This document shows positions 7,971 to 14,858 of a DNA stretch of 26,466 nucleotides, one piece after another; position 1 is the stretch's first letter; every line of letters begins with the position of its first letter. The DNA lies in IMG/VR virus record IMGVR_UViG_3300024343_000100, positions 1-26,466 of that record. One strand, given 5' to 3'. Under the pieces are notes generated by a model. The model was not told the origin of the DNA. It did not search any database and saw only the letters and a program-made list of their open reading frames with translations. Source of the stretch: a virus. A program made the translations under genes and the position numbers.

Positions 7971-8101
7971 CTTACTTCTTTTTTAAATACATTGAATGTG
8001 TCTCTTAGTGTCTCTGGTAGGTAATACTTACCCTTTGCTATTTGTATGGTTTCTGTTTCTCCTTTAGCGTATGGGAGCAGTTCTAAGATGTTCTTTATCA
8101 T
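7955..8101 (-). CDS. Small conserved tail-module protein
   Basis: 48 residues (MIKNILELLPYAKGETET...KKEVRWQKR). Its ATG overlaps the stop of the 681-aa tail protein as ATGA and its 3' end overlaps the tape measure start by 16 bases, which strongly supports translation. No domain is recognised. The position just before the tape measure is where tail chaperones normally lie, but it is much shorter than known ones and the likely chaperone is at 12242-12975. Confidence 0.6.
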   Translation of the reverse strand: MIKNILELLPYAKGETETIQIAKGKYYLPETLRDTFNVFKKEVRWQKR

Positions 8102-10143
8102 ACTATATTGATTAATTCGATTTCGCTTTTTCCGTTCGTTAAATCGCTTGTAATTGAGTTTATCTTGTATGCTCTATCACCTACTATGAAAGTATCTTCA
8201 GGTCTATATTGGGTTAGAATCTTAATCGGTAAATAAGCAGTTACTTTAGTGATTCTCGTTTGTGAGTTAAACACCGATTCTATGTAATCAGCATAATACT
8301 CTTGAAATAAAGTGTCCTCATAAATAACACCTTCATATTCGTTTAACTCCGCTTTAAAGTTTATGTTAGAAGAATCTGTAGCCACTACCTTATCAACTGA
8401 ATTACTTGGAATAAAGTAAGTGGTTATGACATCCCTTGTAGAGCCATTAAAGATGTATATATTATTCCCCGAACTTGATACTGGATAAAACACTAATGGT
8501 AGACCTATGTATGGGCTTCCTGAGCCATCTGTGTTTATTTTATCAACCATCCAACCCCATTGAATCGTGGTTAATCCGCTTCCTATTTGATTTCTCATAC
8601 GCTCATACTTCATATGCTCAAAAGGAATACTTACGCTATATGTCTCTCCATCGTACTTAGCATCTAAGGCATATTGCTCTGTTGCCCAATCAAGATTGAA
8701 TTGTTCTTTATGATTTTGAGCAAGTAAAGTACCTAATCCTTCGTATTTAAAATCAATCTGTTTAAATAGCGTAGAAGGCACGACTGATGACTGAGTCATA
8801 TCTACATACTCTGTTATGTCAAAAGGATTTCCAGATGCATAGAAAACGCTTAGAGGCTTAACAACTATAACACCGTTGCTTTCGTAAGCAGTAAGGTTAA
8901 ACATCTTAAATACCGCAGTCAAGAAGTCTATAATCTTCATCTTTGGTATGTTGTCTGATATAACCGTAAAAGAAGATGCACTCAATGAAATATCTGTCTC
9001 TAAAGACCAATCGTTAGTTTCTACCGAAGAACCATTCTCATATCTTGTTGCTCTGTAATAGGTGTGAGTTACGGGAGCAGTTGCACTTGATATTAAAGTA
9101 AAGCTATTATCAGGCATTATTTCAAACTCCTGATAGCAATCAACAAGAATATCTGGAAGAAGTATTGTATAAGAAGTAAACCCAGTAAGAGTGCCAGTCT
9201 CAAAGTTTACAGAGCCATTTATCTTAGAACGAACTTTAAAAGATGCTGAGGTACTATCTACTACTACAAAGAGTCTATTCTTATACGCTATATTATCTAT
9301 ACCTCCTGTGTTCGTATAGTCAAATCTTGACCCTCCATTCTCTACAGTTATGTACTCAAAATCATCGAAATCTTCAAATCCTTCTATCGCTACATTTTGA
9401 TTCTGAGGTGTAGTAATTGCACCTTTCTCTCTATGTAACCACATATAAAGATTGTAGTAATTAGTTTCAGATGAATCAAAGAAGTCATCAGAGAATGTTA
9501 TTCCGTATTTCTCTTGAATAGCTAATACCAAACAATGTAACTTGATAGCGTATTTTAAAGATGTCCAAGTTCCTCCATAACCAGAACTCGCTAAGTTACC
9601 TTGAGCAATCCCAAATGATGAGTTATAAAACCATTTCTCTTGTGCGGATATAAGTGGACAAATAATAGCATCCGTAATCCCATTCTTATCAATACCACTT
9701 GATAAAGCAGTTTCAATAGTGGTAGGGTTATAGGCAATATCGTAAGCACTTAAGTCTAAAGAGTCTAATTGGTCTTCTCCAACCAAGTCTTTAAGCGTAA
9801 CTGTGTTTCCAAAGAATGTTACTTTATAAGCGAATGGTGCGTTGTCTTTTAAATCTACACTTTCGAGTTTTATCTTACCCTCTCTAAATGTTTGGTGGTT
9901 TATCTCGATTATTGCGTTTACCTTGAATCTTGCATCGAACCCACCTACAACATCAGGGTTATAATAGTGCTTGAATATCTTGTTGTTTGTAGTCGAAGCA
10001 GGTAAGTTAAACGATTGAGAATAGTCCGTGAACACCTTAGCAATGTCCTTAACATTCTGAATAGTTGAAGTTATCTGAATGGTCTCATCTTGAAACAAGT
10101 CCACTCTCTGTCCTTCGATATATAACTGAACCTCTTGCTTCAT
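8098..10143 (-). CDS. Large tail protein (distal tail / tip candidate)
   Basis: 681 residues. The N-terminus (LYIEGQRVDLFQDETIQITSTIQ, then FTDYSQSFNLPASTTNNKIF) is a hallmark I associate with a conserved Bacteroidota phage tail protein. The rest is beta-rich with many aromatics and ends in SEIELINIV. Residues about 400-440 (IPKMKIIDFLTAVFKMFNL) look like part of a hub-type domain. It sits between the 379-aa protein and the tape measure, so a distal tail, hub or tip role is likely. No peptidase motif is visible. Confidence 0.7.
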   Translation of the reverse strand: MKQEVQLYIEGQRVDLFQDETIQITSTIQNVKDIAKVFTDYSQSFNLPASTTNNKIFKHYYNPDVVGGFDARFKVNAIIEINHQTFREGKIKLESVDLKDNAPFAYKVTFFGNTVTLKDLVGEDQLDSLDLSAYDIAYNPTTIETALSSGIDKNGITDAIICPLISAQEKWFYNSSFGIAQGNLASSGYGGTWTSLKYAIKLHCLVLAIQEKYGITFSDDFFDSSETNYYNLYMWLHREKGAITTPQNQNVAIEGFEDFDDFEYITVENGGSRFDYTNTGGIDNIAYKNRLFVVVDSTSASFKVRSKINGSVNFETGTLTGFTSYTILLPDILVDCYQEFEIMPDNSFTLISSATAPVTHTYYRATRYENGSSVETNDWSLETDISLSASSFTVISDNIPKMKIIDFLTAVFKMFNLTAYESNGVIVVKPLSVFYASGNPFDITEYVDMTQSSVVPSTLFKQIDFKYEGLGTLLAQNHKEQFNLDWATEQYALDAKYDGETYSVSIPFEHMKYERMRNQIGSGLTTIQWGWMVDKINTDGSGSPYIGLPLVFYPVSSSGNNIYIFNGSTRDVITTYFIPSNSVDKVVATDSSNINFKAELNEYEGVIYEDTLFQEYYADYIESVFNSQTRITKVTAYLPIKILTQYRPEDTFIVGDRAYKINSITSDLTNGKSEIELINIV

Positions 10144-11282
10144 TATCGGATGTTGTTAATCTTATCGTATGCGTACTCGAAATCTAAAGTGTAATCAACC
10201 AACTTATCATTTACACTTGTTTTGTAAGTCAAACTATTGCTAACTACATTAAGTGGAAGCACTAACTCCTCATCGGTTAGCTTAGTCATCCAAACTTGCT
10301 CCGATAACAGAAGTTGTCTAATCACTTCGTTATATTCCTCAGAGATATAACCAGTATTCATAGTGATTCTCTCTTTTCCGTTTTTACTTAGTATCGTGTT
10401 TTGATGATTGCTTATACCATAACTAAGAGTCGATAAGTCCATAGTAGAACGCTTATACGAATCTTGTGTTGTTGTGATAGACTCTACTGATTTCTTAAAG
10501 AAGTACATATCTTGTAATGCTCCAAACTTATTCAAGAAGGTAACCTTATACGGAGTGTATTTAGGCTCACATACAGAAATGATTTTAACGATGTCTACAC
10601 CACTATCAGTAGCCACCCATAGTTCATCTACCAACCCTATATCTAAAGTGTCTAAGAACGCTTTTAAACAAGCTGTATCCTCAAGTACACCGCCAGTAGA
10701 CAAAACTCTTTCTTTAAAGTTATCCGAATTATCATTTCCACTAACACTCACATAGTCAATCTGAGCATTTGAATTAGTAGAACTTGAAATAGTTTGAGAA
10801 CGCTTAACCTCTCCGTTGTAGAAATAAGTTACCGAATTGGTAATATCCGTATCTACTGGTACTCTAACATTATTGTCATCAAGTCTGTAAATAATTCTAT
10901 TGGACATTAAAAGACCCTCGTTTAGTTGAGGATTGACTCCATCTTCAAAGTATCCGTACCCCGAGTAAGCGATGTAATCGTTATTATTGCTTGATGTTCC
11001 AGAAGTGAGCGTTAAAATAGTGTCTAATTCCACCCATACTGCCTGACTCGTGTAAGTGCCATCAAATGAAGTATCAAGATAATCCTTTACAAACTCTGAT
11101 ATTTCAAACACCACATAAGTGTCCGCACCTTTAGGGTACTTTACTAAAGTGTATTGTGGGGATGCTGGTTTGTCAGTTGAAAAAACACCTTCGTATATAT
11201 ATAGGCTTAAAGTAGCGTACGATAAATTAACATCGCTATACTTTCTATAAAACGGGCTTCGAACATTTATTTTTGTACTCAT
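10143..11282 (-). CDS. Tail structural protein
   Basis: 379 residues, beta-rich (INVRSPFYRKY at the start, KYPKGADTYVVFEISEFVKDYL about 49-70). Residues 191-214 contain ERV...GGVLEDTACL, a segment shared with the 147-aa protein near the portal. It is linked by ATGA and TAATG overlaps to the neck-like gene before it and the 681-aa protein after it. I recognise it as a conserved phage structural protein, probably part of the tail tip or baseplate-like end, without a firm family. Confidence 0.68.
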   Translation of the reverse strand: MSTKINVRSPFYRKYSDVNLSYATLSLYIYEGVFSTDKPASPQYTLVKYPKGADTYVVFEISEFVKDYLDTSFDGTYTSQAVWVELDTILTLTSGTSSNNNDYIAYSGYGYFEDGVNPQLNEGLLMSNRIIYRLDDNNVRVPVDTDITNSVTYFYNGEVKRSQTISSSTNSNAQIDYVSVSGNDNSDNFKERVLSTGGVLEDTACLKAFLDTLDIGLVDELWVATDSGVDIVKIISVCEPKYTPYKVTFLNKFGALQDMYFFKKSVESITTTQDSYKRSTMDLSTLSYGISNHQNTILSKNGKERITMNTGYISEEYNEVIRQLLLSEQVWMTKLTDEELVLPLNVVSNSLTYKTSVNDKLVDYTLDFEYAYDKINNIR

Positions 11283-11788
11283 CTTGTAAAGTCTAAAAAG
11301 TCATCTATATCTAATGCAAATCTTTCTGTAATATCTTCGGGTAATCTTAAAAACGCTTTCTCAAAAGGCTTAGTAAAAAATAAAGAAGGCTTTATACCTT
11401 TCTCGTAAACACTCTTTTGTAAAATGAATCCTATCGTTCTATAATTACCTTTCTTAAACTTTCCTTTCTCATCTCTTAGTCTAATCCCTCTTGCCTTTGC
11501 CCAATCCGCTAATGGTTGCATTGGAGGCTTCTTATTCGAGTATGAGTATATTGTGTTGTATTTCTTTTTCGTACCACTTACCCCCTTGTCCTGAAACTCT
11601 CCATAATCAGCCATATAAAACTCTAAGCTGAACGAATTAGGACTAACATTCAAATCATATCCCAAAGAGTTATAAAGGTCAGCAGATACATTCTTTCTCC
11701 CCTTAGTTAAGTTTGTCCTCGATTGCTGAATGACATACTTAGCAAAGCGGTTAAGTTCATCTTGCGTTCTCTTGAAATCAGCAGACAT
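11279..11788 (-). CDS. HK97 gp10-like neck / head-tail joining protein
   Basis: 169 residues with the typical layout of the gp10-like family: an N-terminal helix, then YGEFQDKGVSG (about 67-77, like the EFG.G element), PLADWAKARGI, and a C-terminal GFILQKSVYEKGIKPSLFFTKPFEKAF. Such proteins sit at the head-tail interface. It overlaps the next gene by 4 bases (ATGA) and the preceding tail-terminator-like gene by 11 bases. Confidence 0.7.
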   Translation of the reverse strand: MSADFKRTQDELNRFAKYVIQQSRTNLTKGRKNVSADLYNSLGYDLNVSPNSFSLEFYMADYGEFQDKGVSGTKKKYNTIYSYSNKKPPMQPLADWAKARGIRLRDEKGKFKKGNYRTIGFILQKSVYEKGIKPSLFFTKPFEKAFLRLPEDITERFALDIDDFLDFTR

Positions 11789-12245
11789 TAATATCGTTTT
11801 GAATCATTACATCGAATGTTGCAGTCCATCCAGCTAACTCGTTCTCGAACCTATCCTTAAAAGGCTCTAAGGTTACATCTCCTACCACTTGATAAAGGTC
11901 TCGGTATAATGTTCCGATTCTTAGTCTTTGAATCAACTTATTAAGAACTGCGAGTTGCGTATTGAACACATCTTGCTCGTTATTGTTGCCCACGAATCTA
12001 TCTACGGTTTCCTCTTTGCTTTGGTCTACAATATCCATCGATAAGATACTGATGTTAAACGATAGTGTATTTTCTCCGCTTGTAACTGAGTTTACTATCA
12101 AATGAGAAAGTGGAAATATACTTTGCTTGTATAAATCCACCTCAGTAATGTCTCCGAATGTTACTGTGTTTACATCCTCATCGTTTAGGAGTTGTTCCTT
12201 AATCAAATCGGTGAGTAAATAAAATCCTCTTATTCCCGTGTTCAT
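11778..12245 (-). CDS. Putative tail terminator / tail completion protein
   Basis: 155 residues with mixed alpha/beta character: an N-terminal helix (LLTDLIKEQLLND), FPLSHLIVNSVTSGENTLSFNIS strands, a central helix (QLAVLNKLIQRLR) and a final strand (LAGWTATFDVMIQND). This is the usual layout of tail terminator proteins, which cap the tail tube. Its ATG lies in the ATGA overlap with the stop of the -1 frame of the chaperone gene, consistent with coupled synthesis. Confidence 0.6.
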   Translation of the reverse strand: MNTGIRGFYLLTDLIKEQLLNDEDVNTVTFGDITEVDLYKQSIFPLSHLIVNSVTSGENTLSFNISILSMDIVDQSKEETVDRFVGNNNEQDVFNTQLAVLNKLIQRLRIGTLYRDLYQVVGDVTLEPFKDRFENELAGWTATFDVMIQNDINVC

Positions 12246-12975
12246 ATCTTACTTTTAATTTGTCTTGCTTCTATATCGTTCTTCTCTTTCAAAAATGACA
12301 ACATCATAAAACACTCGTGAGCGGTTAGTTTAGTGATATTCTCAAATCTTGTAATATCCCCTTGAGCGAGTGAGTAAATTGATTGATACCAACCCCACTT
12401 TTGTCCGAACTGAGATACTGCACTAAGCGTGTCTCCTGAGACTCCTCCAAATAGTTCATCATAGCTTGAGATAAGTCCATCCCTAAATGGTAAAAAAAAA
12501 GCACCGAACTTATAACCGCATCCATTGGCATATCCTTCATTACATCACCATCACCAGCTTCGTAGTCTGCGATGTTGTATCTCTCTCCGTATTTATCTTT
12601 GATAGGTCTGTATAGAACTGCCATTGCTCTGTGCATATTCTCCCAATCACCTAAGTAGGTATCTAAGTCAATGTATTCACCAAGACTTATCTCATCTAAG
12701 TTTGGAATGAATCCGTACTCCACACCTTTCATCTTGAACTTACGAACTAAGGAAGGTTTAGAATCAAACATCTCTGACAAGATTACGGTGATAGCGTTTA
12801 CATCACTCATCTTCATTTTCATCGTGTCTGTGAGTTTAATCCCACAAAAGATTTCAAGCATCTTGCTTTGTAGGAACTTCTCATCAGTTTCATTATCTTG
12901 TATCTTGACATACCTCTGATATTGGTCAAGAGTAATCTCAGATAATTCGCTTGGTATAATAACTTCAATCTTCAT
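12242..12975 (-). CDS. Tail assembly chaperone, -1 frameshift product (G/GT-like)
   Basis: Fusion of 161 codons from ATG 12975 with 83 codons of the -1 frame, 244 residues in all, entered at the T9 run (12500-12492). The N-terminal part begins MKIEVIIPSELSEITLDQYQ. The shifted part includes SSYDELFGGVSGD, QFGQKWGWYQSIYSLA, DITRFENITKLTAHECF and an end in KEKNDIEARQIKSKI, which reads as real protein and resembles C-terminal parts of tail chaperones. Its TGA at 12244-12242 overlaps the next gene's ATG (ATGA). In lambda-like phages such a shift makes a small amount of the long form that recruits tail tube and tape measure. The start follows the CGTT-type leader (site d); an upstream in-frame ATG lies beyond the terminator. 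Confidence 0.72.
12325..12975 (-). CDS. Tail assembly chaperone, zero-frame product
   Basis: 216 residues when the ribosome does not shift. After the T9 run the zero frame continues for 55 codons (FFYHLGMDLSQAMMNYLEE...ILQDLRISLN), also plausible protein rather than noise, so both frames may be used over about 170 bases. The N-terminal domain (MKIEVIIP, YRPIKDKYGERYNIADY) resembles Bacteroidota phage tail chaperones. It is the first virion gene after the terminator at 13007-13038. Confidence 0.65.
   Translation of the reverse strand: MKIEVIIPSELSEITLDQYQRYVKIQDNETDEKFLQSKMLEIFCGIKLTDTMKMKMSDVNAITVILSEMFDSKPSLVRKFKMKGVEYGFIPNLDEISLGEYIDLDTYLGDWENMHRAMAVLYRPIKDKYGERYNIADYEAGDGDVMKDMPMDAVISSVLFFYHLGMDLSQAMMNYLEESQETRLVQYLSSDKSGVGINQFTHSLKGILQDLRISLN
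12490..12501 (-). promoter_or_regulatory. Slippery site for programmed -1 frameshift
   Basis: Minus strand C TTT TTT TTT AC: zero-frame codons CTT TTT TTT TAC. Slipping back one base at the tandem TTT codons keeps full codon-anticodon pairing and enters a frame open to 12242. This matches an X XXY YYZ site. A homopolymer sequencing error would give a fixed -1 fusion instead, so read-level checking is useful. Confidence 0.65.
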
Positions 12976-12983
12976 AACTATAT

Positions 12984-13006
12984 AACGATATTTTAGACCT
13001 ATTTTA
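12984..13006 (-). promoter_or_regulatory. Candidate phage late promoter, site d (TAAAA-N14-CGTT)
   Basis: Minus strand TAAAA (13006-13002), 14 bases, CGTT (12987-12984), 8 bases, ATG at 12975. It begins right after the T tract of the terminator at 13007-13038, so the long tail-gene transcript most likely starts here. Confidence 0.55.
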
Positions 13007-13038
13007 AAACAAAAAAGGGACAACATCTCTGCTATCCC
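13007..13038 (-). terminator. Intrinsic terminator after small membrane gene
   Basis: Minus-strand 8-bp stem GGGATAGC / GTTGTCCC (two G-U pairs) with loop AGAGAT, followed by TTTTTTG. It separates the terminase/membrane-protein unit from the tail genes. Confidence 0.75.
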
Positions 13039-13063
13039 CTCTCTGACTAAAAATTAACCTTAA

Positions 13064-13183
13064 CTAAATTGATTGTATTGCTGAACCTAATAACATAAAT
13101 CCTATCATTACTATCATCCCTACTGCGTAAAAACTAAGCAAGTAAAAGATGTTCATTGGGTCTCTTTGTAAAAACTTTTTCAT
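13064..13183 (-). CDS. Small single-span membrane protein with own promoter and terminator
   Basis: 39 residues: MKKFLQRDPMNIFYLL, then a hydrophobic helix to about residue 36 (YAVGMIVMIGFMLLGSAI). One transmembrane helix with a basic N-terminus predicts an inner-membrane protein. A consensus Bacteroidota promoter lies 20 bases upstream of its ATG and a terminator follows 25 bases after its stop. It is thus an independently transcribed unit between terminase and tail genes, like a moron. Function unknown; immunity, exclusion or lysis roles are possible. Confidence 0.6.
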   Translation of the reverse strand: MKKFLQRDPMNIFYLLSFYAVGMIVMIGFMLLGSAIQSI

Positions 13184-13203
13184 ATCTGTCTTGTTTATTG
13201 ATA

Positions 13204-13234
13204 CAAATATACTAATCATTTTTAATCTACCAAA
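13204..13234 (-). promoter_or_regulatory. Bacteroidota housekeeping-type promoter for small membrane gene
   Basis: Minus strand TTTG (13234-13231), 19-base spacer, TATATTTG (13211-13204), an exact match to the TTTG / TAnnTTTG pattern. The expected start site is near 13197-13200, giving a leader of ~15 bases to ATG 13183. It lies between the terminase stop and the 39-aa gene. Confidence 0.75.
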
Positions 13235-13240
13235 CTTTTT

Positions 13241-14380
13241 TTATCTGATTGCGTATGTTCCGTAATTTGGTTTGCTTAGTACATTGTAAGTCGCATACCT
13301 AAACGCATCTATTAAGTGGTCGTTTCCATCTTGTGGAATGTTGGTTAGTTTACCACTTCTGTCTTCTATCCATTTGTAGTTTCTCATCTCTTGGACAAAG
13401 TTATCCCCTATGACATTTAGCTTATGTCTTTTGAGTACATCGATTCCTGCGTGAACAGAGTTAGCACCTTTCTTAGTTGGTCTGATAGGTATTCCCATTC
13501 TTCTGAGTTCTTCTATGATTTCAGGTCTCGCTGAGTCCGCATAGATTATACCTTTCAACTCTACTTCTTTAAGATACTTCGCTATATCATAACCAGTCAT
13601 CCCAGTTCTATATAACATCTCTTTTGCGTATAGACTATTCTCTTTACGATACACCTCAACATAAGTAGTAGGGTCGTTATATCCGAAGTCTAATCCAGCA
13701 GATAAGAACTCCGCATCCTCTGGAACTTCTGATTCTTGGAACTGAAAGATAGTTGCTTTAGATATTCCCCTTTGACCAAGTCCGTAAATCTGCCAATAAG
13801 TCTCATCGGTTTCTTTAAGTCTTTCTATCTCTTCTACGATAGCCGAATCTAAGAATGGATTGTCTTTATAGGTGGTGATATAAAAGTCGCAGTCTTCTCT
13901 TGTTTGAACCTTGTCATATATCCAAGAGTATTCATCCGATGGGTTAAAGTCTAAGATGATTCTACCCGATGTTCTAAATACTAATTGTTGCCAATCCTCG
14001 TATGTTAGTTCGTTAGCTTCGTTAATGAATAGCAAATCTCTTTTCCTACCTCTGATTTTCTGAGGTTGGTCTAACGATATAAACTCGATGAGGTTGTCGT
14101 TTAAGATGTACTCGTTAGCACTCTTAGAATGGTTGTCTTCTGAGTAGAGTTCATACTTCCTTAGAATATCAAAGAAATCCCTCATAACAGTTGCACGAAC
14201 CGATGGGAATGTCTTTCTAACTATTGTGATGGTTTCTCCAGTATGGTTAATTGAGTACCTGAAGATAATCCACATTAATATGTTGTAGGTCTTTCCAGAA
14301 CGAGTACCACCTTGCTCGGCAATAATCTTCTTATCAGATATATCTAAATGCTCAAAGACAACATTAGTCTTTAGTCTCAT
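13241..14380 (-). CDS. terL: Terminase large subunit
   Basis: 379 residues, the DNA-packaging motor and nuclease. The ATPase has Walker A QGGTRSGKT (23-31) and Walker B LLFINE with catalytic Glu121, followed by a TTYKDNPF segment (169-176). The RNase H-like nuclease has Asp231 in AGLDFGYNDPT, Asp282 in YADSARPEI and the C-terminal DGNDHLIDAFRY (Asp354 or Asp358). Length is near the short end of the family, but all motifs are present. It overlaps the small subunit gene by 17 bases. The usual next gene, the portal, is instead more than 12 kb away. Confidence 0.95.
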   Translation of the reverse strand: MRLKTNVVFEHLDISDKKIIAEQGGTRSGKTYNILMWIIFRYSINHTGETITIVRKTFPSVRATVMRDFFDILRKYELYSEDNHSKSANEYILNDNLIEFISLDQPQKIRGRKRDLLFINEANELTYEDWQQLVFRTSGRIILDFNPSDEYSWIYDKVQTREDCDFYITTYKDNPFLDSAIVEEIERLKETDETYWQIYGLGQRGISKATIFQFQESEVPEDAEFLSAGLDFGYNDPTTYVEVYRKENSLYAKEMLYRTGMTGYDIAKYLKEVELKGIIYADSARPEIIEELRRMGIPIRPTKKGANSVHAGIDVLKRHKLNVIGDNFVQEMRNYKWIEDRSGKLTNIPQDGNDHLIDAFRYATYNVLSKPNYGTYAIR

Positions 14381-14702
14381 TCTTTATAATTTCGATTTCA
14401 AATAACTTCTTTCCTTCTGAACCAGTTATCTCTTGTCTTTCTACATATCCTCGTTTCTTACCTTTTGTCTTTAGGTAGAATATGAGTTCAGGTGTTGCTC
14501 CCTTGTTAATGTTCTCCATTAGTTTAGATTCCGCTAAGTCAAGCAAAGCCTCCTCACACGCTACTACCTCTTGTCTGAAATCATCATCATCTTCTTTCCA
14601 ATTATAGAAAGTCTGTCTGCTTATGTTCGCAGCCTCACAACTCTTTGAGATATTGCAGTTGTTTAACTTAAATGCTTTGAGAAATGTATCTTTATCTTTC
14701 AT
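14364..14702 (-). CDS. terS: Terminase small subunit
   Basis: 112 residues. The N-terminal helix-turn-helix (NCNISKSCEAANISRQTFYNW, about 15-35) would recognise the packaging site. A helical oligomerisation region follows, and the C-terminus has LIFYLKTKGKKRGY and then RQEITG, which is typical of small terminase subunits. The gene starts 49 bases after a terminator, and I see no TAnnTTTG box in between; the start of its mRNA is therefore unclear. Confidence 0.88.
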   Translation of the reverse strand: MKDKDTFLKAFKLNNCNISKSCEAANISRQTFYNWKEDDDDFRQEVVACEEALLDLAESKLMENINKGATPELIFYLKTKGKKRGYVERQEITGSEGKKLFEIEIIKNETKD

Positions 14703-14750
14703 TATTTAGAATGTTTCTTTTTTAGTGTCTGTCTGTCAAAATTGTAAATC

Positions 14751-14782
14751 AAAAAAAAGGTAGAGAACGATTAAACTCTACC
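14751..14782 (-). terminator. Intrinsic terminator before terminase genes
   Basis: Minus strand stem GGTAGAG / CTCTACC (14782-14776 and 14765-14759) with a 10-base loop, followed by eight T. It ends the operon that runs from 18566 down to 14850, but also lies between candidate promoter site e and terS. Confidence 0.85.
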
Positions 14783-14822
14783 CTTCGGCTAAATACTTAG
14801 GCAAGTAAATAAAGAACATCAT
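14778..14822 (-). CDS. Possible 14-codon leader peptide before terminase terminator
   Basis: ATG ATG at 14822 opens a frame MMFFIYLPKYLAEG whose TAG (14780-14778) falls inside the 5' arm of the terminator hairpin. It follows candidate promoter site e. A ribosome stopping there would block the hairpin. Nothing but position supports translation, so this is tentative. Confidence 0.25.
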   Translation of the reverse strand: MMFFIYLPKYLAEG

Positions 14823-14835
14823 CGTTTTTATATAT

Positions 14836-14858
14836 AACGCTAAAAATCACTACTTTTC
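14836..14858 (-). promoter_or_regulatory. Candidate phage late promoter, site e (GAAAA-N14-CGTT)
   Basis: Minus strand GAAAA (14858-14854), 14 bases, CGTT (14839-14836), then ATATATAA. The two elements keep the spacing of the other four sites, but the nearest ATG is 13 bases away. The upstream element lies in the last codons of the NUMOD1-like gene. It could drive the terminase genes if the terminator is read through. Confidence 0.4.
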
